This document shows, one piece after another, positions 1-9,388 of a DNA stretch of 64,000 nucleotides. A model generated the notes under the pieces. It saw nothing but the letters and a program-made list of their open reading frames with translations, was not told the DNA's origin and did no database searches. Made by a program: the position numbers and the translations under genes. The DNA comes from Allobosea thiooxidans (lineage in GTDB: Bacteria; Pseudomonadota; Alphaproteobacteria; Rhizobiales; Beijerinckiaceae), in the NCBI RefSeq assembly GCF_900168195.1, contig NZ_FUYX01000004.1, positions 310,001 to 374,000 of the forward strand. Reading direction: 5' to 3'. Numbering within the stretch: position 1 is the first letter of the stretch; the number at the start of each line of letters is the position of its first letter.

Positions 1-600
1 GTTGCGCTGAAGCGCATCGTGCCCGAGGACGAGGTCGGGCCGCTCGGCGAGGCCAAGGCCGTGCTCGACTGGCATGCCCGCCACCGCTTCTGCGCGCAAT
101 GCGGCGGACCGACCGTCGCCGGCGCTTCGGGCTGGCGACGCGAATGCACCGCCTGCGGCGCCATGCATTTCCCGCGCACCGACCCGGTCGTGATCATGCT
201 GGTGACGCGGGGCGATGCCTGCCTGCTGGCGCGGCAGGCCCGTTTCGCGCCCGGCATGTATTCCTGCATCGCCGGCTTCGTCGAGCCCGGCGAGACGCTG
301 GAAGACGCCGTCCGGCGCGAAAGCTGGGAGGAGGCCGGCCTGCGCGTCGGCACGGTCCGCTACATCGCCTCGCAGCCCTGGCCTTTCCCGTCCTCGATCA
401 TGGTCGGCTGCATCGCCGAAGCCCTCGGCGACGAGATCACCCTCGACATGACCGAGCTCGAGGCCGGGCGCTGGTTCCCGCGCGAGGAGGTGCTGCAGAT
501 GCTGGACGGGGTCCATCCGGACGGCCTCGCCTGCCCGCAGCACATCGCCATCGCCAATACGCTGGTGCGGGCCTGGGCGCTCGAATGCGAGCGGATCTGA
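1..600 (+). CDS. nudC: NADH pyrophosphatase NudC, 3' part (5' end outside window)
   Basis: C-terminal about 199 residues of an NAD(H) diphosphatase, which hydrolyses NADH/NAD+ to NMN(H) and AMP and, in E. coli, removes NAD caps from RNA. The frame is open to the left edge, so the N-terminal domain is missing from the window. Visible are a four-cysteine zinc ribbon (FCAQC and CTAC), the Nudix box starting GFVEPGETLEDA and ending with the REx2EE-type helix (RESWEEAGL), and the NudC-specific SQPWPFPSS motif that separates this family from other Nudix enzymes. The following amidase begins about 55 bp downstream on the same strand. The internal GTG at 19 is not the true start because the coding frame continues upstream of it. 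Confidence 0.95.
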   Translation, partial: VALKRIVPEDEVGPLGEAKAVLDWHARHRFCAQCGGPTVAGASGWRRECTACGAMHFPRTDPVVIMLVTRGDACLLARQARFAPGMYSCIAGFVEPGETLEDAVRRESWEEAGLRVGTVRYIASQPWPFPSSIMVGCIAEALGDEITLDMTELEAGRWFPREEVLQMLDGVHPDGLACPQHIAIANTLVRAWALECERI

Positions 601-655
601 CCGGGCGCGTGTCCTGCGCCGCCTCCCCGACAAACAGCCTTTGCGGAGCCTTTGC

Positions 656-1828
656 ATGACGGACCCGGTCAACGCCTTCGTAGCCGGGCCGCGCGCCCGT
701 ATTTCCGGCCGCGCCGGGGGAGCGCTCGCCGGGCTCAGCTTCGCGGTGAAGGATCTGTTCGACGTCGCCGGCATTCCCACGGGCGGCGGCAACCATGACT
801 GGGCCAAGGCGAACCCGGTGCCCGAGCGCCATGCCTGGGCGGTGCAGACACTGCTCGACGCCGGCGCCGACCTCGTCGGCAAGACCATCACCGACGAGGT
901 CTCGCTCGGCATCCTCGGCGAGAACGCCTTCGATGGCACCCCGACCAACAGCGCGGCGCCGGAGCGCGTGCCCGGCGGCTCCTCCTCCGGTTCGGCCGCG
1001 GCCGTCGCCGCTGGCCTCTGCGACACGGCGCTGGGCACCGACACCGGCGGCTCGATGCGGGTGCCTTCGAGCTTCTGCGGGATCTACGGCATCCGGCCGA
1101 CGCATGGCCGCATCGACGTCACCGGGCTGATGCCGCAGGCGCCGAGCTCGGATACCGCCGGCTGGTTCGCCCGCGATGCCGCGACCTTCGCCCGGGTCGG
1201 CGCGGTGCTGCTCGGCGAGGCCCCCGGCCCGCTGCCGACGAAGCTCCTGATCGCCGTCGACGCCTTCGCCTTCGCCGATCCGGAGGTCGCGGCCGCCCTG
1301 CAGCCGATGGTCCGCAAGCTGGAGCGGGTCGTCGGGCCGGCGCGCGAGGAGATCATGGCGCCGCAGGGGCTCTCGGTCTGGGCGCGAGCCCAGCGCAGCC
1401 TCCAGCCGGTCGAAGCCTGGCAGACCTTCCGGCCCTGGATCGAGCGGCACAATCCGCGCATGGCCTTCAGCGTCGCCGCCGGGCTGATCGCCGGCTCGCA
1501 GGTTCCCGCGAGCGAGCGCAACTGGGCGGCGCTGATGCGCGAGGAGGCGCGGGCGCGTCTGCGCCATCTGCTGCCGCCCGGCACGGTCCTGTGCCTGCCG
1601 ACCACACCGTTCCCGGCGCCGCTGCGCGGCCTGCCGATGCCGGCCCTGCAGCCGATGCGCGACCGCATCACCTGCCTCTGCGCCCAGGGCGGCCTCACCG
1701 GGTCGCCGCAGATCAGCATTCCCGGCGCGACGGTCGATGGTGCGCCGGTCGGTCTTTCGATCATCGGCGGGCGCGGCACCGACGCCAGCCTGATCGCCCT
1801 CGCTCAAGCCATGGAGGCCATCTCGTGA
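656..1828 (+). CDS. Amidase-signature family amidase
   Basis: About 390 residues, a Ser-cisSer-Lys amidohydrolase. The catalytic lysine lies in SFAVKDLFD (about K32), the cis-serine in PGGSSSGSAAA (about S110) and the nucleophile in GTDTGGSMRVP (about S133), so the triad is complete. ATG at 656 is chosen over the in-frame TTG at 641. Its stop overlaps the GTG start of the AtzH/HpxZ-like gene by 4 nt (GTGA), so the two are translationally coupled. Amidases paired with this partner family occur in s-triazine (AtzE) and oxalurate (Hpx) pathways, where they hydrolyse carboxylated urea-type amides. The actual substrate here cannot be read from sequence, and the protein is also similar in size to plant AMI1-type amidases. 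Confidence 0.88.
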   Translation: MTDPVNAFVAGPRARISGRAGGALAGLSFAVKDLFDVAGIPTGGGNHDWAKANPVPERHAWAVQTLLDAGADLVGKTITDEVSLGILGENAFDGTPTNSAAPERVPGGSSSGSAAAVAAGLCDTALGTDTGGSMRVPSSFCGIYGIRPTHGRIDVTGLMPQAPSSDTAGWFARDAATFARVGAVLLGEAPGPLPTKLLIAVDAFAFADPEVAAALQPMVRKLERVVGPAREEIMAPQGLSVWARAQRSLQPVEAWQTFRPWIERHNPRMAFSVAAGLIAGSQVPASERNWAALMREEARARLRHLLPPGTVLCLPTTPFPAPLRGLPMPALQPMRDRITCLCAQGGLTGSPQISIPGATVDGAPVGLSIIGGRGTDASLIALAQAMEAIS

Positions 1829-2229
1829 CAGACCTCACCCCGAACCTGCCTGAAATCGTCGCAGAAATCAGCGCCCTGTTCGAACGCTACGAGCAGGCCC
1901 TGATCGACAAGAACGTCAATGTGCTCGACGCCTCGTTCTGGAACAGCCCCCATACGATCCGCTATGCGCTGGGCGAGAACGGCTACGGCTTCGACGAGAT
2001 CCACCGCCACCGCCTCGCCCGCCCGCCGGGACCGGGCCTCAAGGAGAAGCGGATCCGGCTCGAGATCCTGACGCTCGGCCGCGACCTCGCCACGGTGAAC
2101 CTCGAATTCAAGGTGCGCGGACGCGAGATCATCGGCCGCCAGAGCCAGACCTGGGTGCGCTTCCCCGATCTCGGCTGGAAGGTCGTCTCGGCCCATGTCT
2201 CGACGATGGAAGGGCCGCGCCCCTGGTGA
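1825..2229 (+). CDS. AtzH-like / HpxZ-like protein (DUF3225)
   Basis: 134 residues from a GTG start that overlaps the amidase stop. The sequence matches the AtzH-like (DUF3225) family: a small alpha+beta protein with NTF2/ketosteroid-isomerase-like character, with recognisable stretches FWNSPHTIRYALG, GYGFDEIHRHR and GRQSQTWVRFPDLGWKVVSA (residues about 32-130). Family members sit beside amidases in triazine and oxalurate catabolism operons, and the 4-nt overlap with the amidase supports a common task. No catalytic mechanism can be assigned. No hpxW, hpxX or atzG partner is in the window. Confidence 0.85.
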   Translation: MTDLTPNLPEIVAEISALFERYEQALIDKNVNVLDASFWNSPHTIRYALGENGYGFDEIHRHRLARPPGPGLKEKRIRLEILTLGRDLATVNLEFKVRGREIIGRQSQTWVRFPDLGWKVVSAHVSTMEGPRPW

Positions 2230-2274
2230 GCCTCCTCCCGGAAGCCCGACGGCCACCGACACACAGCGGGCGTC

Positions 2275-2290
2275 TTTACCCTTCCTTAAC
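2275..2290 (+). promoter_or_regulatory. CtrA-like box upstream of the Fis-type gene
   Basis: TTTA-N7-TTAAC, seven of eight positions of the alphaproteobacterial CtrA consensus TTAA-N7-TTAA, about 65 bp before the ATG of the Fis-type gene. Assignment is by motif only. Confidence 0.35.
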
Positions 2291-2353
2291 CATGAGGGGC
2301 GCCCTCTGGTCGCAGTCCATCGGGGCTTTCGGGGGCTCGAAAGGACCAGGACC

Positions 2354-2587
2354 ATGCCCGATCTCGATCTCGAGCAGGCCATCGTGGAGCAACTCGTCGG
2401 GTTGCCCGTTGCCGATGTCGAACGCGATCTGATCCTCGCCACGCTGCGCGAAACCGGCGGTAACCGCACCCATGCGGCCAATCTGCTCGGCATCGCCATC
2501 CGCACGCTGCGCAACAAGATCAACAGCTATGCGGCGGAAGGCTACGACGTGCCCGAACCGCCGCAGCCCAGCCTGGCCTGTGTCTGA
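2354..2587 (+). CDS. Small Fis-type helix-turn-helix DNA-binding protein
   Basis: 77 residues. Residues about 20-65 form a Fis/NtrC C-terminal-type helix-turn-helix: ILATLRETGGNRTHAANLL followed by GIAIRTLRNKINSY, which is the classic Fis DNA-recognition pattern. No receiver or AAA+ domain is attached, so it is a free-standing DNA-binding module related to the output domain of NtrC/FlbD-type activators. The ATG at 2354 is preceded by a purine-rich stretch (AGGACCAGGACC). A CtrA-like TTAA box lies upstream. It may be a nucleoid-associated or flagellar/cell-cycle regulator, but its targets are unknown. It is convergent with pheA. Confidence 0.8.
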   Translation: MPDLDLEQAIVEQLVGLPVADVERDLILATLRETGGNRTHAANLLGIAIRTLRNKINSYAAEGYDVPEPPQPSLACV

Positions 2588-2661
2588 TGGCTCCCGATGC
2601 GGCGGCTTCACACCGCCGCATCGTCCTGATCAGGCGCCGCCGGCCGGCGCCCCGGGCCCAG

Positions 2662-3516
2662 CTACTCGCCGGCCTCTTCGATCGTCGAGCGGAAGTCGTT
2701 GGCAGGGTAGACGCCCATGATCTTCATCTCCTTGGAGAAATAGGAGAGCTCCTCGAGCGCGCGCCGGAGCGCCGGATCGTCGGGATGGCCCTCGACATCG
2801 GCGTAGAACATCGTCGCCGAGAACAGCCCGTCGACCATGTAGCTTTCCAGCTTGGTCATGTTGATGCCGTTGGTGGCGAAGCCGCCCATCGCCTTGTAGA
2901 GCGCCGCCGGGATGTTGCGGACGCGGAACATCAGCGTCGTCACGGTCCGGCCCGCGCCCTGACGGGCGTATTCCGGGTATTTCGAGAGCACGACGAAGCG
3001 GGTGGTGTTGTGCTTCTCGTCCTCGATGTCCTCCATCAGGATGTCGAGGCCATAGACCTCCGCCGCGATGCGCGGGGCGATGGCCGCTCGCGTCAGATCC
3101 CCGGCCTCGGCGACCTGGCGGGCGGAGCCGGCGGTGTCGGCCGCGACCTCGGCCTTGAGGCCGAGCTTGCGGATGATCTTGCGGCACTGGCCGAGCGCAT
3201 GGATGTGGCTCTGCACCGTCTGGATGGTCGCCAGCGTCGCGCCCTTCACCCCCATCAGATGGAAGCGGATCGGCAGGAAATGCTCGCCGATGATGTGCAG
3301 CCCCGAGCGCGGCAGCAGGTGATGGATGTCGGCGACGCGCCCGGCGATCGAATTGTCGATCGGGATCATGCCGTAACGGGCCTTGCCGTCGCTGACGGCG
3401 GAGAGCGCATCCTCGAAGGTGGCGCAGGGCAGGAGCTCGCAGTCCGGAAACACCTGGAGAGCCGCCTGCGAGGAGAAGGCTCCGGGCTCACCCTGGTAAG
3501 AGACGACGAAGGACAT
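2662..3516 (-). CDS. pheA: Prephenate dehydratase
   Basis: 284 residues. Converts prephenate to phenylpyruvate in phenylalanine biosynthesis. There is no fused chorismate mutase domain, as is usual for alphaproteobacteria. The periplasmic-binding-protein-like PDT domain spans about residues 4-180, with GEPGAFS near the start, IPIDNSIAGRV and the active-site signature HNTTRFVVL. A C-terminal regulatory ACT domain (about 195-275) has TKLESYMVDG in place of the common ESRP motif of Phe-binding ACT domains. It lies 78 bp downstream of kdsB on the same strand, the common rhizobial order kdsB-pheA. Confidence 0.95.
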   Translation of the reverse strand: MSFVVSYQGEPGAFSSQAALQVFPDCELLPCATFEDALSAVSDGKARYGMIPIDNSIAGRVADIHHLLPRSGLHIIGEHFLPIRFHLMGVKGATLATIQTVQSHIHALGQCRKIIRKLGLKAEVAADTAGSARQVAEAGDLTRAAIAPRIAAEVYGLDILMEDIEDEKHNTTRFVVLSKYPEYARQGAGRTVTTLMFRVRNIPAALYKAMGGFATNGINMTKLESYMVDGLFSATMFYADVEGHPDDPALRRALEELSYFSKEMKIMGVYPANDFRSTIEEAGE

Positions 3517-3561
3517 GGGACGCTCAGGCTCCTGATCTTCTTGTTTTGACGCGGTCCGAAC

Positions 3562-3584
3562 GCAAGGCCGCGGCGCGGCCTTGC
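3562..3584 (-). promoter_or_regulatory. Perfect 10-bp stem hairpin between kdsB and pheA
   Basis: GCAAGGCCGC, a 3-nt loop, then GCGGCCTTGC. It is transcribed in the kdsB-pheA direction within the 78-bp gap. No U-tract follows on the minus strand, so it is not a standard terminator. It could be an RNA-processing or stability element, or an attenuator-like structure before pheA. Confidence 0.45.
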
Positions 3585-3594
3585 CGGAACGGCT

Positions 3595-4329
3595 TCAGCG
3601 GGCTTTCAGGATCGCGCGGGCGCGATCGAGATCGGGGGGAGTGTCGACGCCGCGCGGCACATGGTCTATGATCATGACGTCGATGCGCATGCCATCCTCG
3701 AGCGCGCGCAACTGCTCGAGCTTTTCGCGCAGCTCCAGCGGCGATTGCGGCAGGCTGACGAAGCGGTCGAGCGCGGCGCGCCGATAGGCGTAGAGGCCGA
3801 CGTGGTGATAGAGCGGCCCCTCGCCCGCCGGCGCCGTAGCCCGGGTGAAGTAGAGCGCGCGCATGTGACCGGGCGCAATCTCGCTGCCGATGAGCTTCAC
3901 CACGCTCGGCGCGACCTTCTCTTCCTCGTCGGTGATCTCGCCCGCGAGCGTCGCGATATCCACAGCCGGATCGGCGAGCGGCTTCACCGCCGCAGCGATG
4001 GCCGAGGGCTCCAGCGTCGGAAAATCGCCCTGCACATTGACGATGATGTCGTAATGCCGCTCGGGATCGAGGATGTCGGCGGCTTCCTTGATGCGGTCCG
4101 AGCCGGTCTGATGGTCGGCGCTCGTCATCACCGCCCTGCCCCCGGCAGCCTCGATGGCGGCGGCGATTTCGGAGGCGTCGGTCGCCACGGCGACGTCTCC
4201 AGCGCCGGATTCGACCGCCCGGCGCCAGACGTGGACGATCATGGGCTCGCCATTGATGTCGGCGAGGGGCTTGCCGGGCAGGCGCGTCGCCTGCATGCGG
4301 GCGGGGATCAGGATCAGCGGATTCGACAT
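3595..4329 (-). CDS. kdsB: 3-deoxy-manno-octulosonate cytidylyltransferase (CMP-KDO synthetase)
   Basis: 244 residues. Activates KDO with CTP for lipopolysaccharide inner-core synthesis in the cytosol. The N-terminus [20 protein letters not shown] contains the nucleotide-binding PARxxxxRLPGKPL motif. Further family signatures are [21 protein letters not shown] (the HxxGTDR-like region) and IVNVQGDFP. The ATG at 4329 is preferred to an in-frame TTG at 4350 because family members begin just before the PAR motif. It is divergent from cycM with about 200 bp between them, and pheA follows on the same strand. Confidence 0.95.
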   Translation of the reverse strand: MSNPLILIPARMQATRLPGKPLADINGEPMIVHVWRRAVESGAGDVAVATDASEIAAAIEAAGGRAVMTSADHQTGSDRIKEAADILDPERHYDIIVNVQGDFPTLEPSAIAAAVKPLADPAVDIATLAGEITDEEEKVAPSVVKLIGSEIAPGHMRALYFTRATAPAGEGPLYHHVGLYAYRRAALDRFVSLPQSPLELREKLEQLRALEDGMRIDVMIIDHVPRGVDTPPDLDRARAILKAR

Positions 4330-4530
4330 GTTTCGAAGCGGGCTCGGCAAATGCGCCGCGGGCGGCGGCGGGCGGCGTCAAAAAGTCTCAAAGCGGAGCG
4401 TGCTTATACGAGTTGCAATGAAGCGCGCAAAGCGGTTAAGCAACGGCGGACGCTGGAGCCTTTCGAGACTCCGGCTAGCGCTATCTCGTCTCCCGGGCCT
4501 AGGCCGCGGAGGGCACAAGGTTCGGATACG

Positions 4531-5073
4531 ATGAATATCGAAGCCAACAAGATCGCCGGCGCGGTTCTCTCCACGCTGCTTGTCGTGATGAGCCTCAATA
4601 TGGCGGCGGGCATCGTCTTCGCGCCGAAGAAGCCGGCCGTGGCCGGCTTCGAACTGCCGAGCGAGGAGCCGGCCGCCGGAGCCGGCGGCGCCGCCGCCCC
4701 TGCGGCCGAGGAGCCGATCGCCGTGCGTCTCGCGAAGGCTGACCCGGCCAAGGGCGAGAAGGCCGTCGGCGCCTGCAAGGCCTGCCACACCTTCGACAAG
4801 GGCGGCGCCAACAAGGTCGGCCCGCATCTCTTCGGCGTCTATGGCCGCAACGAAGGCTCAGTCGATGGCTTCGGCTACTCCGCCGCGATGAAGGGCCGCA
4901 ACGACAAGGTCTGGGACGCCGACGCGCTCGACCACTTCCTGAAGAACCCCAAGGCCTATGTGCCGGGCACCGCCATGGCCTTCGCCGGCATCAGCAAGCC
5001 CGAGGCACGCGCCGACGTCGTCGCCTATCTGAATTCGCTGTCGGATTCGCCGCAGCCGCTGCCGAAGCCCTGA
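4531..5073 (+). CDS. cycM: Membrane-anchored class I cytochrome c, CycM type
   Basis: 180 residues. An uncleaved N-terminal membrane anchor (AGAVLSTLLVVMSLNMAAGIVF, about residues 9-30) is followed by an Ala/Pro/Glu-rich linker (about 35-65) and a class I cytochrome c domain with haem-binding CKACH (about residue 85) and a distal Met ligand in GTAMAF. The layout matches rhizobial CycM, which carries electrons from the bc1 complex to aa3 oxidase on the periplasmic face. The open frame extends far upstream, but the ATG at 4531 gives the expected anchor at the N-terminus. An intrinsic terminator follows. Confidence 0.92.
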   Translation: MNIEANKIAGAVLSTLLVVMSLNMAAGIVFAPKKPAVAGFELPSEEPAAGAGGAAAPAAEEPIAVRLAKADPAKGEKAVGACKACHTFDKGGANKVGPHLFGVYGRNEGSVDGFGYSAAMKGRNDKVWDADALDHFLKNPKAYVPGTAMAFAGISKPEARADVVAYLNSLSDSPQPLPKP

Positions 5074-5106
5074 GGCAGCCCGATCGAGGGCCGAGCAGAG
5101 ATCACG

Positions 5107-5130
5107 AAGCCGGGCTTTGCCCGGCTTTTT
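5107..5130 (+). terminator. Rho-independent terminator after cycM
   Basis: GCCGGGC, loop TTT, GCCCGGC, then five T (5126-5130), 35 bp after the cycM stop. The strong GC stem and T-tract make this the clearest intrinsic terminator in the window. Confidence 0.85.
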
Positions 5131-5251
5131 CATTTCCGCGCCTTGCTCCCGCCCCGCGCGTGCCGGCACTATCGCTCTCCTGCCAGCCATTGCCGTAGCC
5201 CGCCGCGCAGGCGACACAGGACAACGGCGAATCAGAGGGAGACGCGAGACG

Positions 5252-7120
5252 ATGGCGATGCGCATCACACGCCGCAGATTGCTGGAAGCCGCAGGTGCCG
5301 CGACCGTCGCGAGCGCCCTGCCCCAGCTTCCCCAAGCGGCGCTGGCGCAGGATGCCGAATCGCACGGACTCTCCACCTTCGGCGAACTGGCTCTGCCGCC
5401 GGACTTCCCGCATTTCGCCTATGTGAACCCGAAGGCACCGAAGGGCGGCCTGCTCACCGTCCAGATCAAGCGCGGTGGCGGCAACCAGAGCTTCGACACC
5501 TTCAACACGCTCAACACCTATGTTCTGCAAGGTGATGGCGCAGCCGGCATGGATGCCTGCTTCGACAGCCTGATGGCCGGCTCCGGCGACGAGCCGGGCT
5601 CGCTCTACGGCTTGCTGGCGAAGAGCGTCGCGGTCTCCTCGGACAAGCTGAGCTATCGCTTCCGCCTGCGGCCCGAGGCGCGCTTCCATGACGGCTCGCG
5701 CGTGACGGCCCGCGACGTCGCCTTCTCGATGAACATCCTGAAGGCGAAGGGCCATCCGACCTACCGCCTGCTGCTCAACGAGCTGGTCTCGTCGGAGGCC
5801 GAAGGCGACGATATCCTCGTGGTGAAGCTCTCGCCGAAGCGCGGACGCGACCTGCATCTCGTCGTCGCCGGCCTGCCGGTGTTCTCGGAGAAATACTGGT
5901 CGACGCGCGACTTCGCCGCCTCGACGCTGGAGCCGCCGCTCGGCTCGGGCGCCTACAAGGTCGGACGCTTCGAGCAGGGCCGCTTCATCGAGTTCGAGCG
6001 CGTGCCGGACTATTGGGCCAAGGACCTGCCGGTGAATATCGGCACCAACAATTTCGACCGCGTGCGCTGGGAGTATTTCCGCGACCGGCAGGTGGCGTTC
6101 GAGGCCTTCAAGAGCGGCGTCATCACCTTCCAGGAAGAGTTCACCTCGCGTATCTGGGCGACGGGCTACGATTTCCCGGCCGTGCATGAAGGCAAGGTCA
6201 AGAAGGAAACCCTTCCGAAGACCGAGCCGGTCGGCTCGCAGGGCTGGGTCTACAATACCCGGCGCGAGAAATTCGCCGATCCGCGCATCCGCGAGGCGCT
6301 GGGGCTGGCCTTCGATTTCGAATGGACGCGCAAGAACATCATGTTCGGCTCATTCGAGCGCATGACCTCCTATTTCGAGAACTCGGATTCCAAGGCGGTG
6401 GGCAAGCCTTCGCCGGAGGAGCTCGCCCTGCTCGAACCCTGGCGCGGCAAGGTGCCGGAAGAGGTCTTCGGCGAGCCCTTCCTGCCGCCGGTCTCGGACG
6501 GATCGGGCAGTGACCGCAACCTCCTGCGCAAGGCCGACGAAATGCTGCGCGCCGCCGGCTGCAAGCGCGACGGCAACGTGATGAAGCTGCCGAACGGGCA
6601 GCCCTTCGAGATCGAATTCCTCGATTCCAACCCGGCCCTGCAGCCGCACACCCAGCCCTTCCAGGCCAATCTCAAGCGGCTCGGCATCAACGCCACCTCG
6701 CGCCTCGTCGACCCCGCGCAGTATCAGCGCCGCCTCGACGAGTTCGATTTCGACATCATCAGCCGGGCGCTCTCGGGCGGCTCGATCCCCAGCGACACGC
6801 TCAGCATCGTCTATGGCTCGGAAGCGGCGAAGACCAAGGGCTCGCGCAATGTCGGCGGCATCAGCCACCCCGCCATCGACGCGATGATCGAGAAGATCGG
6901 CCAGGCGAAGACCTATGCCGACTGCATCGTCGCCGCGAAATGCCTCGACCGTCTGCTCCGCGCCGGCCGCTACTGGATTCCGATGTGGTGGAACGACGAG
7001 GAATGGCTGGCCTATTGGGACATGTACGACCGGCCGGCGACCAAGCCGAAATATTCTTCCGGCGCGCCGGGCATCTGGTGGTACGACGCCGAGAAGGCCA
7101 AGCGGATCGGAAAGGCGTGA
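5252..7120 (+). CDS. yejA: Oligopeptide ABC transporter substrate-binding protein (YejA-like)
   Basis: 622 residues, family 5 extracellular solute-binding protein. The N-terminus has a twin-arginine-like signal ([18 protein letters not shown], ending about ALAQ), so it is periplasmic. The mature protein has the SBP_bac_5 pattern ([28 protein letters not shown]). At over 600 residues it matches YejA, whose systems import oligopeptides and, in E. coli, microcin C. It leads the operon yejABEF and yejB starts 7 bp after its stop. ATG at 5252 follows GAGACGCGAGACG. A second ATG at 5258 is also possible. Confidence 0.9.
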   Translation: MAMRITRRRLLEAAGAATVASALPQLPQAALAQDAESHGLSTFGELALPPDFPHFAYVNPKAPKGGLLTVQIKRGGGNQSFDTFNTLNTYVLQGDGAAGMDACFDSLMAGSGDEPGSLYGLLAKSVAVSSDKLSYRFRLRPEARFHDGSRVTARDVAFSMNILKAKGHPTYRLLLNELVSSEAEGDDILVVKLSPKRGRDLHLVVAGLPVFSEKYWSTRDFAASTLEPPLGSGAYKVGRFEQGRFIEFERVPDYWAKDLPVNIGTNNFDRVRWEYFRDRQVAFEAFKSGVITFQEEFTSRIWATGYDFPAVHEGKVKKETLPKTEPVGSQGWVYNTRREKFADPRIREALGLAFDFEWTRKNIMFGSFERMTSYFENSDSKAVGKPSPEELALLEPWRGKVPEEVFGEPFLPPVSDGSGSDRNLLRKADEMLRAAGCKRDGNVMKLPNGQPFEIEFLDSNPALQPHTQPFQANLKRLGINATSRLVDPAQYQRRLDEFDFDIISRALSGGSIPSDTLSIVYGSEAAKTKGSRNVGGISHPAIDAMIEKIGQAKTYADCIVAAKCLDRLLRAGRYWIPMWWNDEEWLAYWDMYDRPATKPKYSSGAPGIWWYDAEKAKRIGKA

Positions 7121-7127
7121 CCCGGGC

Positions 7128-8213
7128 ATGCTGAGCTATATCGCCCGGCGCCTCGCGCTGATGGTGCCGACGCTGTTCGGCATCCTGCTCGTCTCCTTCG
7201 TCATCGTGCAGTTCGCACCGGGCGGACCGGTCGAACGCGTGATCTCGCAGCTCCAGAACCCCAATAGCGGCGCGGCCGACCGGGTCGGCGGCAGCCAGAT
7301 GGGCGATGCCGGGGCGCATGGCGAGGCTTCCGCCTATCGCGGCGCGCAGGGACTCGACCCCGCCTTCATCAAGGAGCTCGAGAAGCAGTTCGGCTTCGAC
7401 AAGCCGGCGCATGAGCGCTTCCTGAAGATGCTCGGCGACTATGCCCGCTTCGATTTCGGCCGCAGCTATTTCCGCGACGCGCCGGTGCTGCAGCTGATCA
7501 AGGAGAAGCTGCCGGTCTCGATCACGCTCGGGCTGTGGATGACGCTGCTCTCTTACGCGATCTCGATCCCGCTCGGCATCCGCAAGGCGGTCAAGGAAGG
7601 CTCGCGCTTCGACACCTGGACGAGCGCCATCGTCATCGTCGGCTACGCCATCCCGAGCTTCCTCTTCGCGATCCTGCTCATCGTGCTCTTCGCCGGCGGC
7701 TCGTTCTGGCAGATCTTCCCGCTCCGGGGCCTGACCTCGGACAACTGGGCCGATCTCAGCCTGTTCGGCAAGGTGAAGGACTATCTCTGGCACATCACGC
7801 TGCCGGTCCTGGCGATGGCGCTCGGCGCCTTCGCGACCTCGACGCTGCTGACCAAGAACTCCTTCCTCGACGAGATCCGGAAGCAATACGTCCTGACGGC
7901 GCGGATGAAGGGCCTCAGCGAGCGCGGCGTGCTCTACGGCCATGTCTTCCGCAACGCGATGCTGATCGTCATCGCCGGCTTTCCCGGCGCCTTCGTGCAT
8001 GCGCTCTTCGCGGGATCGCTGCTGATCGAGACTATCTTCTCGCTCGACGGGCTCGGGCTCCTGTCCTTCGAGGCGATCGTCAACCGCGACTATCCCGTGG
8101 TCTTCGCCAATCTCTACATCTTCTCGCTGATCGGCCTCGTCGTGCACCTGATCACCGACCTGACCTATAGCTGGGTCGACCCCCGCATCGACTTCGAGAG
8201 CCGGGAGGCGTGA
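7128..8213 (+). CDS. yejB: Oligopeptide ABC transporter permease (YejB-like)
   Basis: 361 residues, DppB/OppB-type inner-membrane permease. It begins with the typical [19 protein letters not shown] membrane segment. A long periplasmic loop (residues about 42-90, rich in Gly/Ala) is characteristic of YejB. The binding-protein-dependent transport domain with the EAA loop (about 240-260, [20 protein letters not shown]) contacts the ATPase. Its stop overlaps a possible GTG start of yejE, indicating coupled translation within the operon. Confidence 0.92.
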   Translation: MLSYIARRLALMVPTLFGILLVSFVIVQFAPGGPVERVISQLQNPNSGAADRVGGSQMGDAGAHGEASAYRGAQGLDPAFIKELEKQFGFDKPAHERFLKMLGDYARFDFGRSYFRDAPVLQLIKEKLPVSITLGLWMTLLSYAISIPLGIRKAVKEGSRFDTWTSAIVIVGYAIPSFLFAILLIVLFAGGSFWQIFPLRGLTSDNWADLSLFGKVKDYLWHITLPVLAMALGAFATSTLLTKNSFLDEIRKQYVLTARMKGLSERGVLYGHVFRNAMLIVIAGFPGAFVHALFAGSLLIETIFSLDGLGLLSFEAIVNRDYPVVFANLYIFSLIGLVVHLITDLTYSWVDPRIDFESREA

Positions 8214-8215
8214 GC

Positions 8216-9388
8216 ATGGACACGCTGATCGACGCTCCCCCGCCGGCCCTGCGCAGCGACACGCCCCTCGCACCAGCGGAAGCCAAGCAGGGCTGGCTCA
8301 AGCTCTCGCCGATCAACCGGCGCCGGCTCAACAACTTCAAGGCCAACAAGCGCGGCTGGTGGTCGCTCTGGCTGTTCCTGCTGCTGTTCGTGCTCTCGCT
8401 CTTCGCCGAGTTCATCGCGAACGATCGCCCGCTCGTCGTGCGCTACAAGGACGAATGGCTGTTCCCCGTCGCCGTGAACTACCCGGAAGAGAAGTTCGGC
8501 GGCTTCCTCGCCACAACCGATTATCGCGACCCGGTCATAGCCAAGGAGATCGCCGCCAACGGCTTCGCGATCTGGCCGCCGATCCGCTACTCCTACCGCA
8601 CGCATAATCTCGACCTACCGGTGCCGGCCCCCGCCCCGCCGACCTGGATGCTCAAAGACGAGCAGTGCAGGCCGATCGCGGAGCGCAACGGTGGATCGAC
8701 CTGCCGCGACCTCGAATGGAACTGGCTCGGCACGGACGACCAGGGGCGCGACGTGGTCGCGCGGCTGATCTACGGCTTCCGCATCTCCGTGCTGTTCGGG
8801 CTGATCCTGTGCGCCTTCTCCTCGGTGATCGGCATCGCGGCCGGCGCGATCCAGGGCTATTTCGGCGGCTGGACAGACCTGATCTTCCAACGCCTGATCG
8901 AGATCTGGACCTCGATCCCGGCGCTCTATCTGCTGATCATCGTCGCCGCGATCATCACGCCGAGCTTCTTCGTGCTGCTGGGGATCCTGCTGCTGTTCTC
9001 ATGGGTGGCCCTGGTCGGCGTCGTGCGCGCCGAGTTCCTGCGGGCGCGCAATTTCGAATATGTCCGCGCTGCGCGGGCGCTCGGCCTCTCCAATCGCACG
9101 ATCATGATCCGGCACCTGCTGCCGAACGCCATGGTGGCCACGCTGACCTTCCTGCCCTTCATCCTGAACGGCTCGATCACCACGCTGACCTCGCTCGACT
9201 TCCTCGGCTTCGGCCTGCCGCCCGGTTCTCCTTCGCTCGGCGAACTGCTGGCGCAGGGCAAGGCCAATCTGCAGGCGCCCTGGCTCGGCCTCTCCGGCTT
9301 CATCGTGATCGCGCTGATGCTGTCGCTGCTGATCTTCATCGGCGAGGCCGTGCGCGACGCCTTCGACCCGCGGAAGACCTTCGCATGA
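8216..9388 (+). CDS. yejE: Oligopeptide ABC transporter permease (YejE-like)
   Basis: 390 residues, DppC/OppC-type permease. A cytosolic N-terminus of about 50 residues precedes the first membrane helix, and a large periplasmic insert (about 70-160, with two Cys) is typical of YejE. EAA loop: RAARALGLSNRTIMIRHLLP. It ends with the [12 protein letters not shown] tail. ATG at 8216 has GGGAGG 7 nt upstream and is preferred to the overlapping GTG at 8210. It overlaps yejF by 4 nt (ATGA). Confidence 0.9.
   Translation: MDTLIDAPPPALRSDTPLAPAEAKQGWLKLSPINRRRLNNFKANKRGWWSLWLFLLLFVLSLFAEFIANDRPLVVRYKDEWLFPVAVNYPEEKFGGFLATTDYRDPVIAKEIAANGFAIWPPIRYSYRTHNLDLPVPAPAPPTWMLKDEQCRPIAERNGGSTCRDLEWNWLGTDDQGRDVVARLIYGFRISVLFGLILCAFSSVIGIAAGAIQGYFGGWTDLIFQRLIEIWTSIPALYLLIIVAAIITPSFFVLLGILLLFSWVALVGVVRAEFLRARNFEYVRAARALGLSNRTIMIRHLLPNAMVATLTFLPFILNGSITTLTSLDFLGFGLPPGSPSLGELLAQGKANLQAPWLGLSGFIVIALMLSLLIFIGEAVRDAFDPRKTFA

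Noticed and set aside
3661..4530. Long upstream extension of the CycM frame
   Set aside because: It lies antisense to kdsB and has no domain; the CycM family begins at the membrane anchor from ATG 4531.
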